From Pseudomonas sp. JAI120 (GTDB taxonomy: Bacteria > Pseudomonadota > Gammaproteobacteria > Pseudomonadales > Pseudomonadaceae): a stretch of 64,000 nt of DNA. Within the stretch, counting starts at the first letter, position 1; each line of letters starts with the position of its first letter. The DNA is taken from NCBI RefSeq assembly GCF_014207255.1, contig NZ_JACHCZ010000009.1:116066-180065 (forward strand), written 5' to 3'. A program made the position numbers and the translations under genes. Shown here piece after piece: positions 24,564 through 33,552 of this stretch. The notes beneath the pieces were generated by a model, which did no database searches, was not told where the DNA came from, and saw only the letters and a program-made list of their open reading frames with translations.

Positions 24564-26245
24564 CAGGTGAAATCTTCTTCGAAATGCTCATGCTCGCCGC
24601 GTGTCTCCCCCTGGCGTCGCACCACCTCCATCTGCCGCAGTTCCACCCGGCGGATTTTCCCGGAAATGGTCTTGGGCAACTCACTGACAAACTCGATCCG
24701 CCGCACCCGCTTGTAGGGCGCCAGGTGCTCGCGGGCGAAGGCGAGAATGTGCCGCGCCAGCTCGGCGTTGCCAGGGGCGTCGTGGGCCAGGATCAGGAAC
24801 GCCTTGGGCACCGCCAGGCGCAACGGATCGGGGCTGGGCACCACGGCCACCTCCATCACCGCCGGGTGTTCGATCAGTGCGCTCTCCAGTTCGAAGGGGC
24901 TGATACGGTAGTCGGAAGCCTTGAACACATCGTCGGCGCGCCCGACAAAGGTGATGTAGCCGTCGGCGTCGATCTGCGCGGTGTCGCCAGTGCGGTAGTA
25001 ACCGTCGCGCATTACTTCGGCGGTTTTCTCCGGGCTGTCTTCGTAGCCGAGCATCAGGCCCAGTGGGCGCACCTCAAGGGGCAGGGCGACTTCACCCTCG
25101 GTGCCCGGCACGCCGTCGGCGTCCAGCAGGGCCACCTGGTAGCCCGGCAACGGGCGGCCCATGGACCCTGGCTTGAGCAACTGGCCCGGCGTGTTGCCGA
25201 CCAGGGCGGTGGTTTCCGACTGGCCGAAGCCATCGCGCAGCGGCAGGCCCCAGGCCTGTTGGATCTGCTCGATGATCTCCGGATTCAGCGGCTCACCGGC
25301 ACCCACCAGTTCGCGCAGGTTCAGGCGCGGTTTGTAGCTGGCCAGGTCTTCCTGGATCAGCATGCGCCACACCGTGGGCGGGGCGCACAGACTGGTCACC
25401 CGGTACTGCTCCAGCGCGCCGAGCAACGCCTGGGCACTGAACCGCGCGACGTTATGGATAAAGATGCAGGCGCCGGCATTCCACGGCGCGAACAGGCAGC
25501 TCCAGGCATGCTTGGCCCAGCCCGGCGAGGAGATGTTCAGGTGCAGGTCGCCGGGTTGCAGGCCGATCCAGTACATCGTAGACAGATGGCCGATCGGGTA
25601 GCTCTGGTGGCTGTGCAGCACCATTTTCGGTTTTGAAGTGGTACCGGAGGTGAAGTACAGCAGCATCGGGTCCGTGGCCAAGGTACGACCTTCGGCCTCG
25701 AACCGCTCGGGGTATTCGAAAGCGGCGCTGTGCGCGACCCAGCCAGTAGGCGCCGCCCCCACACAAATGCGGCTGCAACCCTCACCCAGGCCCTCGAACT
25801 TGCCGACATGCGCCTCGCCGACCACCAGGTGGCGTACCTGGCCCCGCTCGATACGGTCGTGCAGGTCAACGGGGTTGAGCAGGGCGGTGGCGGGGATCAC
25901 CACGGCGCCGAGCTTGAAGGCCGCCAGCATGGTTTCCCACAGCGCCACATCGTTACCGAGCATCAGCAGTACGCGCTCGCCACGCCGCACACCGAGGGCA
26001 CGCAGGTGGTTGGCGACCTGGTTGGAGCGCGCGGCCAGTTGCTGGAAGCTGTAGCGCTGCTCGCTGCCGTCCTCTTCGACGATCCACAGCGCGTCGGCGG
26101 CATTGCCCTCGGCCATGGCATCGAAGTAATCCAGGGCCCAGTTGAAGGCGTCCAGTTGCGGCCAGCGGAAGTCGCGGGCGGCGGTGGCGTAGTCGGTACG
26201 GTGCGCGAGCAGAAAATCCCGGGCAGCCAGGAAGGACTGGGTCAT
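24563..26245 (-). CDS. AMP-forming acyl/aryl-CoA synthetase
   Basis: A 560-residue ANL-superfamily ligase that would activate a carboxylic acid as its adenylate and then its CoA thioester. The P-loop YFTSGTTSKPKMV, the DGFGQSETT region, the YRTGD hinge and the C-terminal lysine in PKTISGKIRR are all present. Size and the motif variants resemble medium-chain or aryl acyl-CoA synthetases (AcsM/benzoate-CoA-ligase type); the acid is not evident. A CA-motif lies before the ribosome site. It is separated from the aromatic genes upstream by gene remnants, so membership of that pathway is uncertain. Confidence 0.85.
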   Translation of the reverse strand: MTQSFLAARDFLLAHRTDYATAARDFRWPQLDAFNWALDYFDAMAEGNAADALWIVEEDGSEQRYSFQQLAARSNQVANHLRALGVRRGERVLLMLGNDVALWETMLAAFKLGAVVIPATALLNPVDLHDRIERGQVRHLVVGEAHVGKFEGLGEGCSRICVGAAPTGWVAHSAAFEYPERFEAEGRTLATDPMLLYFTSGTTSKPKMVLHSHQSYPIGHLSTMYWIGLQPGDLHLNISSPGWAKHAWSCLFAPWNAGACIFIHNVARFSAQALLGALEQYRVTSLCAPPTVWRMLIQEDLASYKPRLNLRELVGAGEPLNPEIIEQIQQAWGLPLRDGFGQSETTALVGNTPGQLLKPGSMGRPLPGYQVALLDADGVPGTEGEVALPLEVRPLGLMLGYEDSPEKTAEVMRDGYYRTGDTAQIDADGYITFVGRADDVFKASDYRISPFELESALIEHPAVMEVAVVPSPDPLRLAVPKAFLILAHDAPGNAELARHILAFAREHLAPYKRVRRIEFVSELPKTISGKIRRVELRQMEVVRRQGETRGEHEHFEEDFT

Positions 26246-26260
26246 GGTCGATGTCCTTAA

Positions 26261-26268
26261 TTATTGTT
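26261..26268 (-). promoter_or_regulatory. Candidate Hfq/Crc CA-motif before the acyl-CoA synthetase
   Basis: On the minus strand AACAATAA lies just before AAGGAC, the ribosome site of the ligase gene starting at 26245. It fits AANAANAA. Confidence 0.45.
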
Positions 26269-26371
26269 GTGGGGACTGACCCCTCGGGTGCATCGAGAGG
26301 CTGGACCGAGTATAGGCACGCATAAATAAGAGCAAAACGCTCAAAAACACCGGAGCGTTGTGCAAAAAAGT

Positions 26372-26428
26372 CATGGGTGCGGCACCGGCAATGCCGGCGC
26401 CGATGATGATGAAGTCCGCGAGGCTCAT
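26372..26428 (-). pseudogene. 5' remnant of an FAD-dependent oxidoreductase
   Basis: From the ATG at 26428 the frame reads MSLADFIIIGAGIAGAA, a textbook dinucleotide-binding start (GxGxxG) of a D-amino-acid-oxidase-like flavoprotein. After about 19 codons similarity is lost and the frame runs into unrelated sequence. It lies 5 bases after the end of another gene remnant, showing that two formerly adjacent genes were largely deleted. Confidence 0.65.
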
Positions 26429-26433
26429 AGCTG

Positions 26434-26502
26434 TCAGAGGGCGTTGGCCAGTGCGATGTCTTCCAGGCCCAGGCCGATGGAACGGCAAAATACGAGCAGC
26501 CG
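26434..26502 (-). pseudogene. 3' remnant of an ornithine-cyclodeaminase-family gene
   Basis: The minus-strand frame ending in TGA at 26434-26436 reads LLVFCRSIGLGLEDIALANAL, close to the C-terminal pattern (K/R-S-x-G-x-x-x-E-D-x-A) of ornithine cyclodeaminase and delta-1-pyrroline-2-carboxylate reductase proteins. The rest of the gene is absent upstream. Together with the flavoprotein start it fills most of what is otherwise a 338-base gap. Confidence 0.6.
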
Positions 26503-26583
26503 TAAGCCGTGCGCTGGATACCTTTCTGGCGGGCTATACGCTCGGGCCTCACAGCGTTGCTCCCTAGGGAAACGCGATCTGGC

Positions 26584-27564
26584 TCAATGGGCGGCGCTGG
26601 CCGTTTCACGGTAGAGCCTGGGCGGCATGCCGAATGCTGCCTTGAAATGGCGACTGAAGTGAGCGCTGCTGCCATAGCCCCAGGCGTAAGCAATGTCGGT
26701 GAGCGAGCGATGGCTGAGGTCACGGTTGCGTAGGTCTTGCGCGCAGCGCGCCACGCGGCGTTGCCAGATGTACTCGCTGACACTGCAACCGAATTCGTCC
26801 TGGAATGCCCGATGCAGACTGCGCACGGAACAGTGTTCGGCAAACGCGATGCGCTCGATGCTCAGGTCGCGGTCGGCCAGGTGAAGTTCGATATAGCGCT
26901 TGAGGCGGTTCTGCTTGTAGTGACGGAAGTCGTGTTCGAGCTTCTTCTCTTCCTGCTTGTTGCCCAGCGCATTGTTCAAAAGCCCGACGATACTGTCGCC
27001 GACCAGCGCCGCCGACTGGCTGTTCAGCAGCGGATATTGGCTGTAGGCGTCAACGATCAGGTGCATCAACATCCGCCCAAGCCCGTTGCGTGCGCTGATA
27101 TGCAGGTCGTCAGCGTCCAGTGCCTGCCCGGCGCCTTCGTTGAACAACAGGATGAAGTGCTCACAGCCTTGGGGGCTGCTGACGTTGAATGGCTGGGTGC
27201 AGTTAACCACCAGCAACTCGTCGGGCGCCAGGGCGTTGCTGTGCTTGCCTTGCTGGAAATGACTGACGCCGGCGGTTTGCAGAATCAACATGCGTGACGT
27301 ATCGGGTGCCTCGACTGCTTTGCTCAGGTGACGGGAGTAGCGGTGCGCGCTGGCGGTCATGCGGCAAAAACGCAGTTTTCCAAGATCGCCGTATTCCAGG
27401 CGGCCCTGGAAGTCGGCATCGTGCAAGGGTTCGATGTAGGTGGACTCGAGGCGCTTGATGTACTCCGGCGTGCGGCCGAGGTTGTCACTCATAAACTCCT
27501 TCCACTTCATCAGGCGGTCGGAGCGCATCACTTGATCGGTAGAAACGCAGGCTAGATTGCTCAT
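26584..27564 (-). CDS. AraC-family regulator
   Basis: A 326-residue regulator with an N-terminal cupin-like sensing region of the AraC-binding-like (FeaR/NphR) type and a C-terminal double helix-turn-helix (LSIERIAFAEHCSVRSLHRAF, truncated here to the helix core, then LTDIAYAWGYGSSAHFSRHFK). Proteins of this subgroup often control aromatic-aldehyde or amine catabolism. It sits 58 bases after the aldehyde dehydrogenase start-to-end boundary on the same strand and is a natural local activator. A CA-motif precedes its start. Confidence 0.87.
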   Translation of the reverse strand: MSNLACVSTDQVMRSDRLMKWKEFMSDNLGRTPEYIKRLESTYIEPLHDADFQGRLEYGDLGKLRFCRMTASAHRYSRHLSKAVEAPDTSRMLILQTAGVSHFQQGKHSNALAPDELLVVNCTQPFNVSSPQGCEHFILLFNEGAGQALDADDLHISARNGLGRMLMHLIVDAYSQYPLLNSQSAALVGDSIVGLLNNALGNKQEEKKLEHDFRHYKQNRLKRYIELHLADRDLSIERIAFAEHCSVRSLHRAFQDEFGCSVSEYIWQRRVARCAQDLRNRDLSHRSLTDIAYAWGYGSSAHFSRHFKAAFGMPPRLYRETASAAH

Positions 27565-27577
27565 GGTTCGCCTCTTT

Positions 27578-27585
27578 TTATTGTT
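27578..27585 (-). promoter_or_regulatory. Candidate Hfq/Crc CA-motif before the araC-type gene
   Basis: Minus-strand AACAATAA followed by AAAGAGG lies 14 bases upstream of the regulator's ATG at 27564, fitting the AANAANAA pattern next to the ribosome site. Confidence 0.45.
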
Positions 27586-27622
27586 ATGGGGTGGGCCACA
27601 CCGGCTGGGCCCACCCTGTCTC

Positions 27623-29101
27623 CTAGAAGGGGTAGTGGTGGCTCCCGGCTTGCCAGGTCACCCAGTGCGCACGGGTGAATTCGTCCAGGGCATAGTGACC
27701 GTTGAAGCGTCCCAGCCCCGAGTTCTTTTCGCCACCGAACGGGGCATTGGGCTGGTCGTCCACAGTGATGTCGTTAATGTGCGTCATCCCAGCCACGATG
27801 CCGCGGGAAAAGTTCAGAGCGCGGGCCATATCTTTACTGAACACGGCGCTGGACAGCCCATATTCGCTGGCGTTGGCCAGGGTCAGGGCATGTGCCTCAT
27901 TGTCGGCGATCAATATTGGCAGCAAGGGCCCGAAGGTTTCATCGTGCGCCAGTTCGTGGTCGAAAGGGACATCCCCGTATACATGGGGCGGCAGCACCAG
28001 CCCGGACGCCGGGCCACCGTGCAGTTTCTTCAGGCCCGCGCTGTCGGCGGCATTGACCTTGCGCAGCAAGCCGTCCAACTGGCTGCGGTTGATTACCGGG
28101 CCAATCACGGTATCGGCGAGGTTCGGGTTGCCGGTTTTCAAGTTGCGCACGCGTTCCACCACCAACGCGGTGAAGTCGGCGTAGAGCGAGCGGTCCACAA
28201 TCACCCGGTTGACGCTCATGCAGATCTGGCCCTGATGCAGGAAGCGTCCGACCACTGCTGCATGCGCGGCAAGGTCGATATCCGCATCATCGAGCACCAC
28301 CAGCGGCGCGTTGCCGCCAAGCTCCAGGGCGACTCGCTTGATGTGCTGGCCGCCGGTGGCGATGCGCCCGACATTGCGCCCGACATCGGTAGACCCGGTA
28401 AATGAGATCAGGCTGGGAACGGGGTGCCCCACAAAGGCATCGCCGATTTCCGAGCCGGCGCCGACCACTACATTGAGCGTGCCCTCGGGAAAACCCGCTT
28501 CTTCGAACAGGTGCGCAATCAGCAGGCCGCCGGTCACGGCCGTGTCGCTGGCCGGTTTAAGGACCACGGTATTGCCCAGTGCCAACGCCGGAACCACCGA
28601 ACGCATGCTCAAGTACAGGGGGAAGTTCCAGGGACTGATGACCCCAATCACCCCGAGCGGCTCACGGAACACGAAGCTTTGCTCGCCGGGCTTGTAGCTA
28701 CTCAGGATGCGCCCCTCCACCTGCATGGGCAGCGCAATGCATTCACGCACCAGGTTGAGGGTGAATTGCCATTCCATGGTCGCTTTGATACGGGTACTGC
28801 CGGACTCGCGAATCAGCCAGTCGATGATCTCTTCGCTGCGTTGCTGGATGATGTGAACGAGCTTTTCCAGCTGGGCGCCGCGTGCGGTTGGATGCAACTG
28901 CGCCCACGGGGTTTGCGCGCGTTGTGCTGCTGCGTAGGCCGCGTCGAGGTCGGCAATGCTGGCCAGGGGCATTTCGAGCAATGTCTCGCCGTTGAAAGGA
29001 TTGCGATCGTCCAGCTGTGCTGAGGAACGACCGGTGTGCCAGGTGCCGTCGATGAACTGGTCGCCGTTGAGGGCGTAAGGGGTTGGGCGTTGGGCAGTCA
29101 T
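27623..29101 (-). CDS. NAD(P)-dependent aldehyde dehydrogenase, aromatic-aldehyde type
   Basis: A 492-residue aldehyde dehydrogenase. The cofactor region SPWNFPLYL, the general base glutamate in LELGGNAP and the catalytic cysteine in GQICMS are intact, as is the C-terminal FGGEKNSGLGR. Sequence style resembles benzaldehyde, vanillin and salicylaldehyde dehydrogenases. Within this cluster it would oxidise an aryl aldehyde released by the carotenoid-oxygenase-family enzyme encoded upstream, or by ring-cleavage steps. It starts 49 bases after the dioxygenase stop on the same strand and is likely co-transcribed with it. Confidence 0.9.
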   Translation of the reverse strand: MTAQRPTPYALNGDQFIDGTWHTGRSSAQLDDRNPFNGETLLEMPLASIADLDAAYAAAQRAQTPWAQLHPTARGAQLEKLVHIIQQRSEEIIDWLIRESGSTRIKATMEWQFTLNLVRECIALPMQVEGRILSSYKPGEQSFVFREPLGVIGVISPWNFPLYLSMRSVVPALALGNTVVLKPASDTAVTGGLLIAHLFEEAGFPEGTLNVVVGAGSEIGDAFVGHPVPSLISFTGSTDVGRNVGRIATGGQHIKRVALELGGNAPLVVLDDADIDLAAHAAVVGRFLHQGQICMSVNRVIVDRSLYADFTALVVERVRNLKTGNPNLADTVIGPVINRSQLDGLLRKVNAADSAGLKKLHGGPASGLVLPPHVYGDVPFDHELAHDETFGPLLPILIADNEAHALTLANASEYGLSSAVFSKDMARALNFSRGIVAGMTHINDITVDDQPNAPFGGEKNSGLGRFNGHYALDEFTRAHWVTWQAGSHHYPF

Positions 29102-29150
29102 GGTTTTACCTTTGGGTCAGTGGGGCACGTGGTTTCAGAGCAAGACGGGC

Positions 29151-29999
29151 TCAGGTTCTGATCCACGCGCGCCCCCAGGAATTGAGGGTGTGTTCTTCTT
29201 GCGGCCAAGTGCCAGGAGGGTCGCTCGCTTCGGTGATTTGCAGCTCCGCCGAGAACTCCAGCCGGTTGCGATCGGCATCCACCACCATGAAGAACAGGTT
29301 GTCGCCGGGTCCATGACGGCCGGGGCCAAAGAAAATGCTGATGCGCTCCTTGGCAAAGCGATCACCCCAGTCCCGAATGTCATTCCATTCATTGGTTTCG
29401 TAACAGTGATGATCCCACTCGTTTTTCGAGCCGCGGAAGAACGCCAGCGAATGGTGCTCATCGTCCGAACGCAGGAAGCACACCATCAACAGGCCACTCT
29501 GTTGGTCGACCACGCTGTCGGACACCGTGAAGCCAACGGTGTTGACGTAGAACTCCATCATCGCTTCCAGCTCGGTGGTCTGGAATACCACATGCTGCAG
29601 GCGGCCGGGCATGCCGGGTGGGGTGGCATGAGTGTGCGCCTGGGATATGCCAAAAATCGTCTGGCGACCTTGAGGATCGCGTATTGCAAAGGCGCCCGGG
29701 GCGAGCAGTGGCGAGCTGATGTCTTCGGTGGTGCAGTTGCGCTCGCGCAGGCGACGGTGCAGCGTGGCAAGTTTCTCTGGGCTCGCCAGGTCATACGCCG
29801 CCGCCAGCAGGCCGCTGTGCTCGGCCGGGGAGAGCAGCATGGCGCGATTAGGCCCCCTGAGTAGCCAGTGGCCGTCGGCTTGGGGCTGGCCCTGCATGTC
29901 CATCATGCGTTGATAGAAGTCGATCTGCCGTTGCGGGTCTTTGCTCGCCAGGTGCAAGTAGCACAGGCGAGCAGGGGTGGACGTTTGCAATGTGTTCAT
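29151..29999 (-). CDS. Extradiol ring-cleavage dioxygenase, two-domain VOC type
   Basis: A type I extradiol dioxygenase of about 282 residues made of two vicinal-oxygen-chelate domains. The C-terminal domain keeps the iron ligands: His in LQHVVFQ, His in DEHHSLAF and Glu in NRLEFSAE, and further active-site residues (His in WDHHCYE) are present. It would open a catecholic or hydroxyquinol-type ring. The ATG at 29999 follows GAGAGG and overlaps the monooxygenase stop by 4 bases (ATGA), so hydroxylation and ring opening are tightly coupled. The exact catechol is unknown. Confidence 0.87.
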   Translation of the reverse strand: MNTLQTSTPARLCYLHLASKDPQRQIDFYQRMMDMQGQPQADGHWLLRGPNRAMLLSPAEHSGLLAAAYDLASPEKLATLHRRLRERNCTTEDISSPLLAPGAFAIRDPQGRQTIFGISQAHTHATPPGMPGRLQHVVFQTTELEAMMEFYVNTVGFTVSDSVVDQQSGLLMVCFLRSDDEHHSLAFFRGSKNEWDHHCYETNEWNDIRDWGDRFAKERISIFFGPGRHGPGDNLFFMVVDADRNRLEFSAELQITEASDPPGTWPQEEHTLNSWGRAWIRT

Positions 30000-31657
30000 A
30001 CGCACCTCTCGAGCGTGACGGGTGTTGTGATGGACGGTCGGGGCGCGCGATCGCCCGCGGGCACGGCACCCAGCAAGGACTGCAAGGCCTCGGCAGTGAT
30101 TGTCTCGGTGGCGCAGTGGAAAATCGCGGCAATGTAGCGATCAGGCCGCAGCAGGAAGAAGCTGGCGCTGGCGCCGAGCAATGCCTCGAGCGCCCCGGCA
30201 TGATCGTGCAATACCGTGCAGCCCGGCAGGACAGGTGGCTCGCTGACGGAACCTGGCAGGATCAGAATCCGCTTCACCTCCAAGTGCGCCCAGAGCGGGT
30301 GCTGCAATTGATCCAGGCGTTCGCGGTGAGGGGCGCCGTATTGGATCAGGGCGAAACCTGCGCCGATGTAATCGTCGAGCAGGCGTTCAGTGCCCTGGCT
30401 GTCGGTGAGGCTTGGCTGAGGGAACATTTGCCCGCTGGACACGCTGCCCGCGGCACCGGCGGTGAGCACCAGGCCTTGGCGCAGCCGTGGTTTTGGCTTG
30501 AAGCGCATCTGCAGGAAGTAGTCACGCAGCGGCGGCACCAGCCCGATCAGCGAGAATGCACCACTGATCAATCGCGCCCGCAGCACGGTAGCGGGCGCCA
30601 TCACCACCCCGAGGTTCAGCGCGAGCTTGATCAATGCCCACGCGTGATCGCGGCGCTCGGTTTCGTAGGTGAGCAACACGGCCGGGGCCATTTTCCCGGT
30701 CAGCACGCCGATCAGTTTCCAGGCCAGGTTATGGGCATCGCGCACGCCGCTGTTCATGCCTTGTCCGGCATAGGGCGGAGTGAGGTGTGCAGCGTCACCG
30801 GCGAGCAACACACGGTTGACTTGCCAGCGTTCGGCGATGCGGGCGTGAAAGGTGTACACGGTTTTACGCACGATGGAGACCGGTGCATCGCCCTTGAACG
30901 GGCGTAGCAACGCTTGCAATCGCGCTTGGCTGAGCATCTGCGCGTCGCTTTCGCCGTCCTTGAGCATGAACTCGAAGCGCCGCGTGCGATGCGGGCCGGG
31001 GACCTCGACGGTCGGGCGGCGCGCATCGCAGTACACGCGGGTTTGCCAGAACGGGTCATCGTCCTGATCGGTGTCCACCACCAGCCAGCGCGACGCGAAG
31101 CTGGAGCCGACCATATTGATCCCAAGCTGTTTACGCACCGGGCTGCGCCCACCATCACAGGCGATCAGGTAGTCGGCCTGCACTTCCAGCAGTTCCTTGT
31201 TGGCGTCCACGACCAGCGCACGCACGCCGTGCTCGTCCTGGGTGAACTCCAGCAGTTCGTGGCTGAAGCGCGCGGTCAGGCAAGCGAAACGCAGCAGGCC
31301 GGCCCTCAACGTGCTTTCGAACAGCGGTTGGCGGAACGCATTGCGCTTGGGAAAACCATACAGCTTGCCGCTGGGTTCGACCTTGCCGAAGCACCGCCCG
31401 CCAGGGCGCGTAAAGTAATGCACGCCATAGCCGGCCACCACGTCCGCCAGCACCGCCTGGCTCAAGCCCATGGCCTGCATGGTGCGCAACGACTCATCAT
31501 CGATCGAGACCGCGCGAGGCTCGGTGACGGTGCCCGGTTTGCTGTCGATAATCCAGGCATCCACGCCGGCCTGGCCCAGCAGGTTGGCCAGGGTCAGCCC
31601 GGTAGGGCCGGCGCCGACGATCAGGACGCGGGTATTGATACTGTTCAGGGTTGTCAT
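29996..31657 (-). CDS. FAD-dependent aromatic monooxygenase, MhpA/PheA-like
   Basis: A class A flavoprotein hydroxylase of 553 residues. The N-terminal GAGPTGLTLANLL binds the ADP part of FAD, a DG motif appears in LIACDGGRSPVRKQLG, and LLAGDAAHLTPPYAGQGMNSG carries the GD motif that binds FAD ribitol. Length and C-terminal thioredoxin-like extension match the MhpA (3-hydroxyphenylpropionate) and phenol/resorcinol hydroxylase group. It would add a hydroxyl group ortho or para to a phenol to create the dioxygenase substrate. A CA-motif overlaps its start codon. Confidence 0.88.
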   Translation of the reverse strand: MTTLNSINTRVLIVGAGPTGLTLANLLGQAGVDAWIIDSKPGTVTEPRAVSIDDESLRTMQAMGLSQAVLADVVAGYGVHYFTRPGGRCFGKVEPSGKLYGFPKRNAFRQPLFESTLRAGLLRFACLTARFSHELLEFTQDEHGVRALVVDANKELLEVQADYLIACDGGRSPVRKQLGINMVGSSFASRWLVVDTDQDDDPFWQTRVYCDARRPTVEVPGPHRTRRFEFMLKDGESDAQMLSQARLQALLRPFKGDAPVSIVRKTVYTFHARIAERWQVNRVLLAGDAAHLTPPYAGQGMNSGVRDAHNLAWKLIGVLTGKMAPAVLLTYETERRDHAWALIKLALNLGVVMAPATVLRARLISGAFSLIGLVPPLRDYFLQMRFKPKPRLRQGLVLTAGAAGSVSSGQMFPQPSLTDSQGTERLLDDYIGAGFALIQYGAPHRERLDQLQHPLWAHLEVKRILILPGSVSEPPVLPGCTVLHDHAGALEALLGASASFFLLRPDRYIAAIFHCATETITAEALQSLLGAVPAGDRAPRPSITTPVTLERCV

Positions 31658-31664
31658 TGTTGTT
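31657..31664 (-). promoter_or_regulatory. Candidate Hfq/Crc CA-motif at the monooxygenase start
   Basis: On the minus strand GGGGAACAACAATGAC contains AACAACAA, whose last A is the first base of the start codon. A protein bound here would directly block initiation. Confidence 0.45.
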
Positions 31665-31678
31665 CCCCTACGACTGCA

Positions 31679-32506
31679 TCAGTCCAATGGCTTGGAGGAT
31701 GGGTTGGCGCTGTGGGTCAGCGCGAGCATGTGCCGCGAGAGCGTGTGGGCCAGCGCGACCATCTGCTCACCCTGTTCCTGCTCCAGCGCCTTGTGCCGCT
31801 CGGCTGCCGGGCGCACGCAACTGAGGCTGCCCACAACCTTGCCGTCGCCGTCGAATATCGGTGCGGCCAGGCCGTACACGCCGGGGTCGACTTCGCCTGC
31901 ACTGGCTACATAGCCCTGGCGCCGCAAGCGTTGCAGCGACCGGCGGAAGTCTTCCCAGGTGGCGCCCAGGTTGCTGGCGCGCACCTCGTCAGGGTGTTCG
32001 AGAAACAGCTGGCTGTGCTGGCGAGCGTTCATGTGCGCAAGGATGGCTTTTGAGGTCGCGCCCATGAACAACGGCCGTGGCGAACCACGGGAATAGCTGA
32101 CGGTGCTGGTCAATTCACCGCACTGGTGAACACACACCACTTGGTCTTTGAACAACCGGCAGATCAGCCAGACTTGTTGCTCACTCCAGCCTGGCAGGTT
32201 GGCCTCCAGCTGCTGCGCGGCGCGTACCAGCGGGTCGCTGAGCCGCAGTTGACGGTCCCAGGTAATGATCCTGGCCCCCAGTGCATAGCGCCCGGCCTCG
32301 ACCTGGAACAACAGATTGGTCTCGGCCAGTTCACGCACGTAGCGGTAGGCGGTGGAGCGGGTAAACCCCAGCGCGCTGACCATGTCGTCGACCGCCCAGA
32401 TCGGCTGCGTCTCGGTAAACAGATCCAGCACGCGCAGCATGCGCTCCAGGCTGGAGCCCTTGGTGTCGCGCTCTGGCGGTTGGGATGATTCATCGATCAG
32501 GGTCAT
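31679..32506 (-). CDS. IclR-family regulator
   Basis: A 275-residue IclR-type regulator. The N-terminal winged helix (MLRVLDLFTETQPIWAVDDM, then FTRSTAYRYVRELAE) is followed by the C-terminal effector-binding domain with GVYGLAAPIFDGDGKVVGSL. It is encoded within the aromatic operon, 3 bases after the hydrolase gene and 21 bases before the monooxygenase gene. IclR members such as MhpR and PcaR bind aromatic acids, so it likely controls this cluster; half-site repeats upstream of the hydrolase gene are candidate targets. Confidence 0.9.
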   Translation of the reverse strand: MTLIDESSQPPERDTKGSSLERMLRVLDLFTETQPIWAVDDMVSALGFTRSTAYRYVRELAETNLLFQVEAGRYALGARIITWDRQLRLSDPLVRAAQQLEANLPGWSEQQVWLICRLFKDQVVCVHQCGELTSTVSYSRGSPRPLFMGATSKAILAHMNARQHSQLFLEHPDEVRASNLGATWEDFRRSLQRLRRQGYVASAGEVDPGVYGLAAPIFDGDGKVVGSLSCVRPAAERHKALEQEQGEQMVALAHTLSRHMLALTHSANPSSKPLD

Positions 32507-32509
32507 GGT

Positions 32510-33361
32510 TTATTGCTCATCGACGATGGTGTTACGCAGGGTGCCGATGCGCGAGATCTCCACTTCCACCACATCACCGGGCTGCATCCACACCGGCGGC
32601 TCGCGGAAGGCACCAACCCCGCCGGTGGTGCCGCTGACAATCACGTCACCGGGGGCGAGTTCGGTAAAGGTGGAGCAGTACTCGATCAGTGCGCCGACGT
32701 CGAAGATCATGTCGCCTGTGGACGTGTGCTGCATGACCTCGCCGTTGAGCCGGGTGGTCAATTCGAGGTTCTGCGGGTCGCTGATTTCGTCACGGGTGAC
32801 CAGCCACGGGCCAAAGCCGCCGGTGCTCGGGAAGTTCTTGCCGGGGACGAATTGAAGGGTGTGCTTTTGCCAATCGCGCACGCTGCCATCGTTGTAGCAG
32901 GCGTAGCCGGCGACGTAATCGAGGGCGTCGGCTTTGCGGATGTGGCGCGCGGTCTTGCCAATGATGATGGCGAGTTCGCCTTCGAAATCCAGCTTGTGCG
33001 AAACCGTAGGCCGCACGATGGGTTGCAGGTGAGCGGTCTGGCTGTCGGCAAATCGCGTGAAAATCATTGGGTAAACCGGCATGTCACGCCCGGTTTCGCG
33101 CACGTGGGTCGCGTAGTTGATGCCAATGCACAGCACCTTGCCCGGGTTTGGAATGACCGGCAGCAGCGTCACGTCGGCCAGTGCCAGACGCGGCAGGCTC
33201 GACACCTGCTCATCGCTCATCGACCCCAGGCGGCCGAGGGCAAGCGCCTGCTTGAGATCCGCGCCGAGGGTGTTTTTCATCGATTCCAGATCAGCCACCT
33301 GGTCGCCTTCGACGATGCCATAGGTGTGACGGCCTTCAACGGTGAAGCTTGCAAGTTTCAT
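32510..33361 (-). CDS. Fumarylacetoacetate hydrolase-family enzyme
   Basis: A 283-residue FAH-fold enzyme with the metal-binding ExE in FEGELAIIIG, the conserved CIGINYATH near residue 80, the aspartate in YACYNDGSVRDWQ, and SGTTGGVG near the end. The family hydrolyses acylpyruvates or isomerises and decarboxylates ring-cleavage products. With the upstream-acting monooxygenase and extradiol dioxygenase it would process the opened ring, most simply as an acylpyruvate hydrolase. It is the first gene of an operon with iclR, monooxygenase, dioxygenase and aldehyde dehydrogenase genes. Confidence 0.88.
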   Translation of the reverse strand: MKLASFTVEGRHTYGIVEGDQVADLESMKNTLGADLKQALALGRLGSMSDEQVSSLPRLALADVTLLPVIPNPGKVLCIGINYATHVRETGRDMPVYPMIFTRFADSQTAHLQPIVRPTVSHKLDFEGELAIIIGKTARHIRKADALDYVAGYACYNDGSVRDWQKHTLQFVPGKNFPSTGGFGPWLVTRDEISDPQNLELTTRLNGEVMQHTSTGDMIFDVGALIEYCSTFTELAPGDVIVSGTTGGVGAFREPPVWMQPGDVVEVEISRIGTLRNTIVDEQ

Positions 33362-33418
33362 TCGATAGTCCTTGTGGGCGAGGGAGGCGTGGACAGAATT
33401 TCACTCTATTCGCGCTTA

Positions 33419-33452
33419 AAAATCCTGTAAAGCGGGATTTTGCTTAAATCCC
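33419..33452. promoter_or_regulatory. Alternating half-sites upstream of the FAH-type gene
   Basis: AAAATCC (33419-33425), GGATTTT (33435-33441) and AAATCCC (33446-33452) form two overlapping inverted repeats that share the middle copy, 58-91 bases before the hydrolase start. The AT-rich surroundings suggest a promoter, and the IclR protein encoded in the operon is the obvious candidate ligand. Confidence 0.4.
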
Positions 33453-33552
33453 AAATTGCAGGAAAAATGTATATTTTTTGCTTTCGCGCAGCCGAGTGCC
33501 TGCCTTCGGGAGCAGGCCATTCGGTGTGCTGGCGGTCGGGTCTAGCCCAGGG

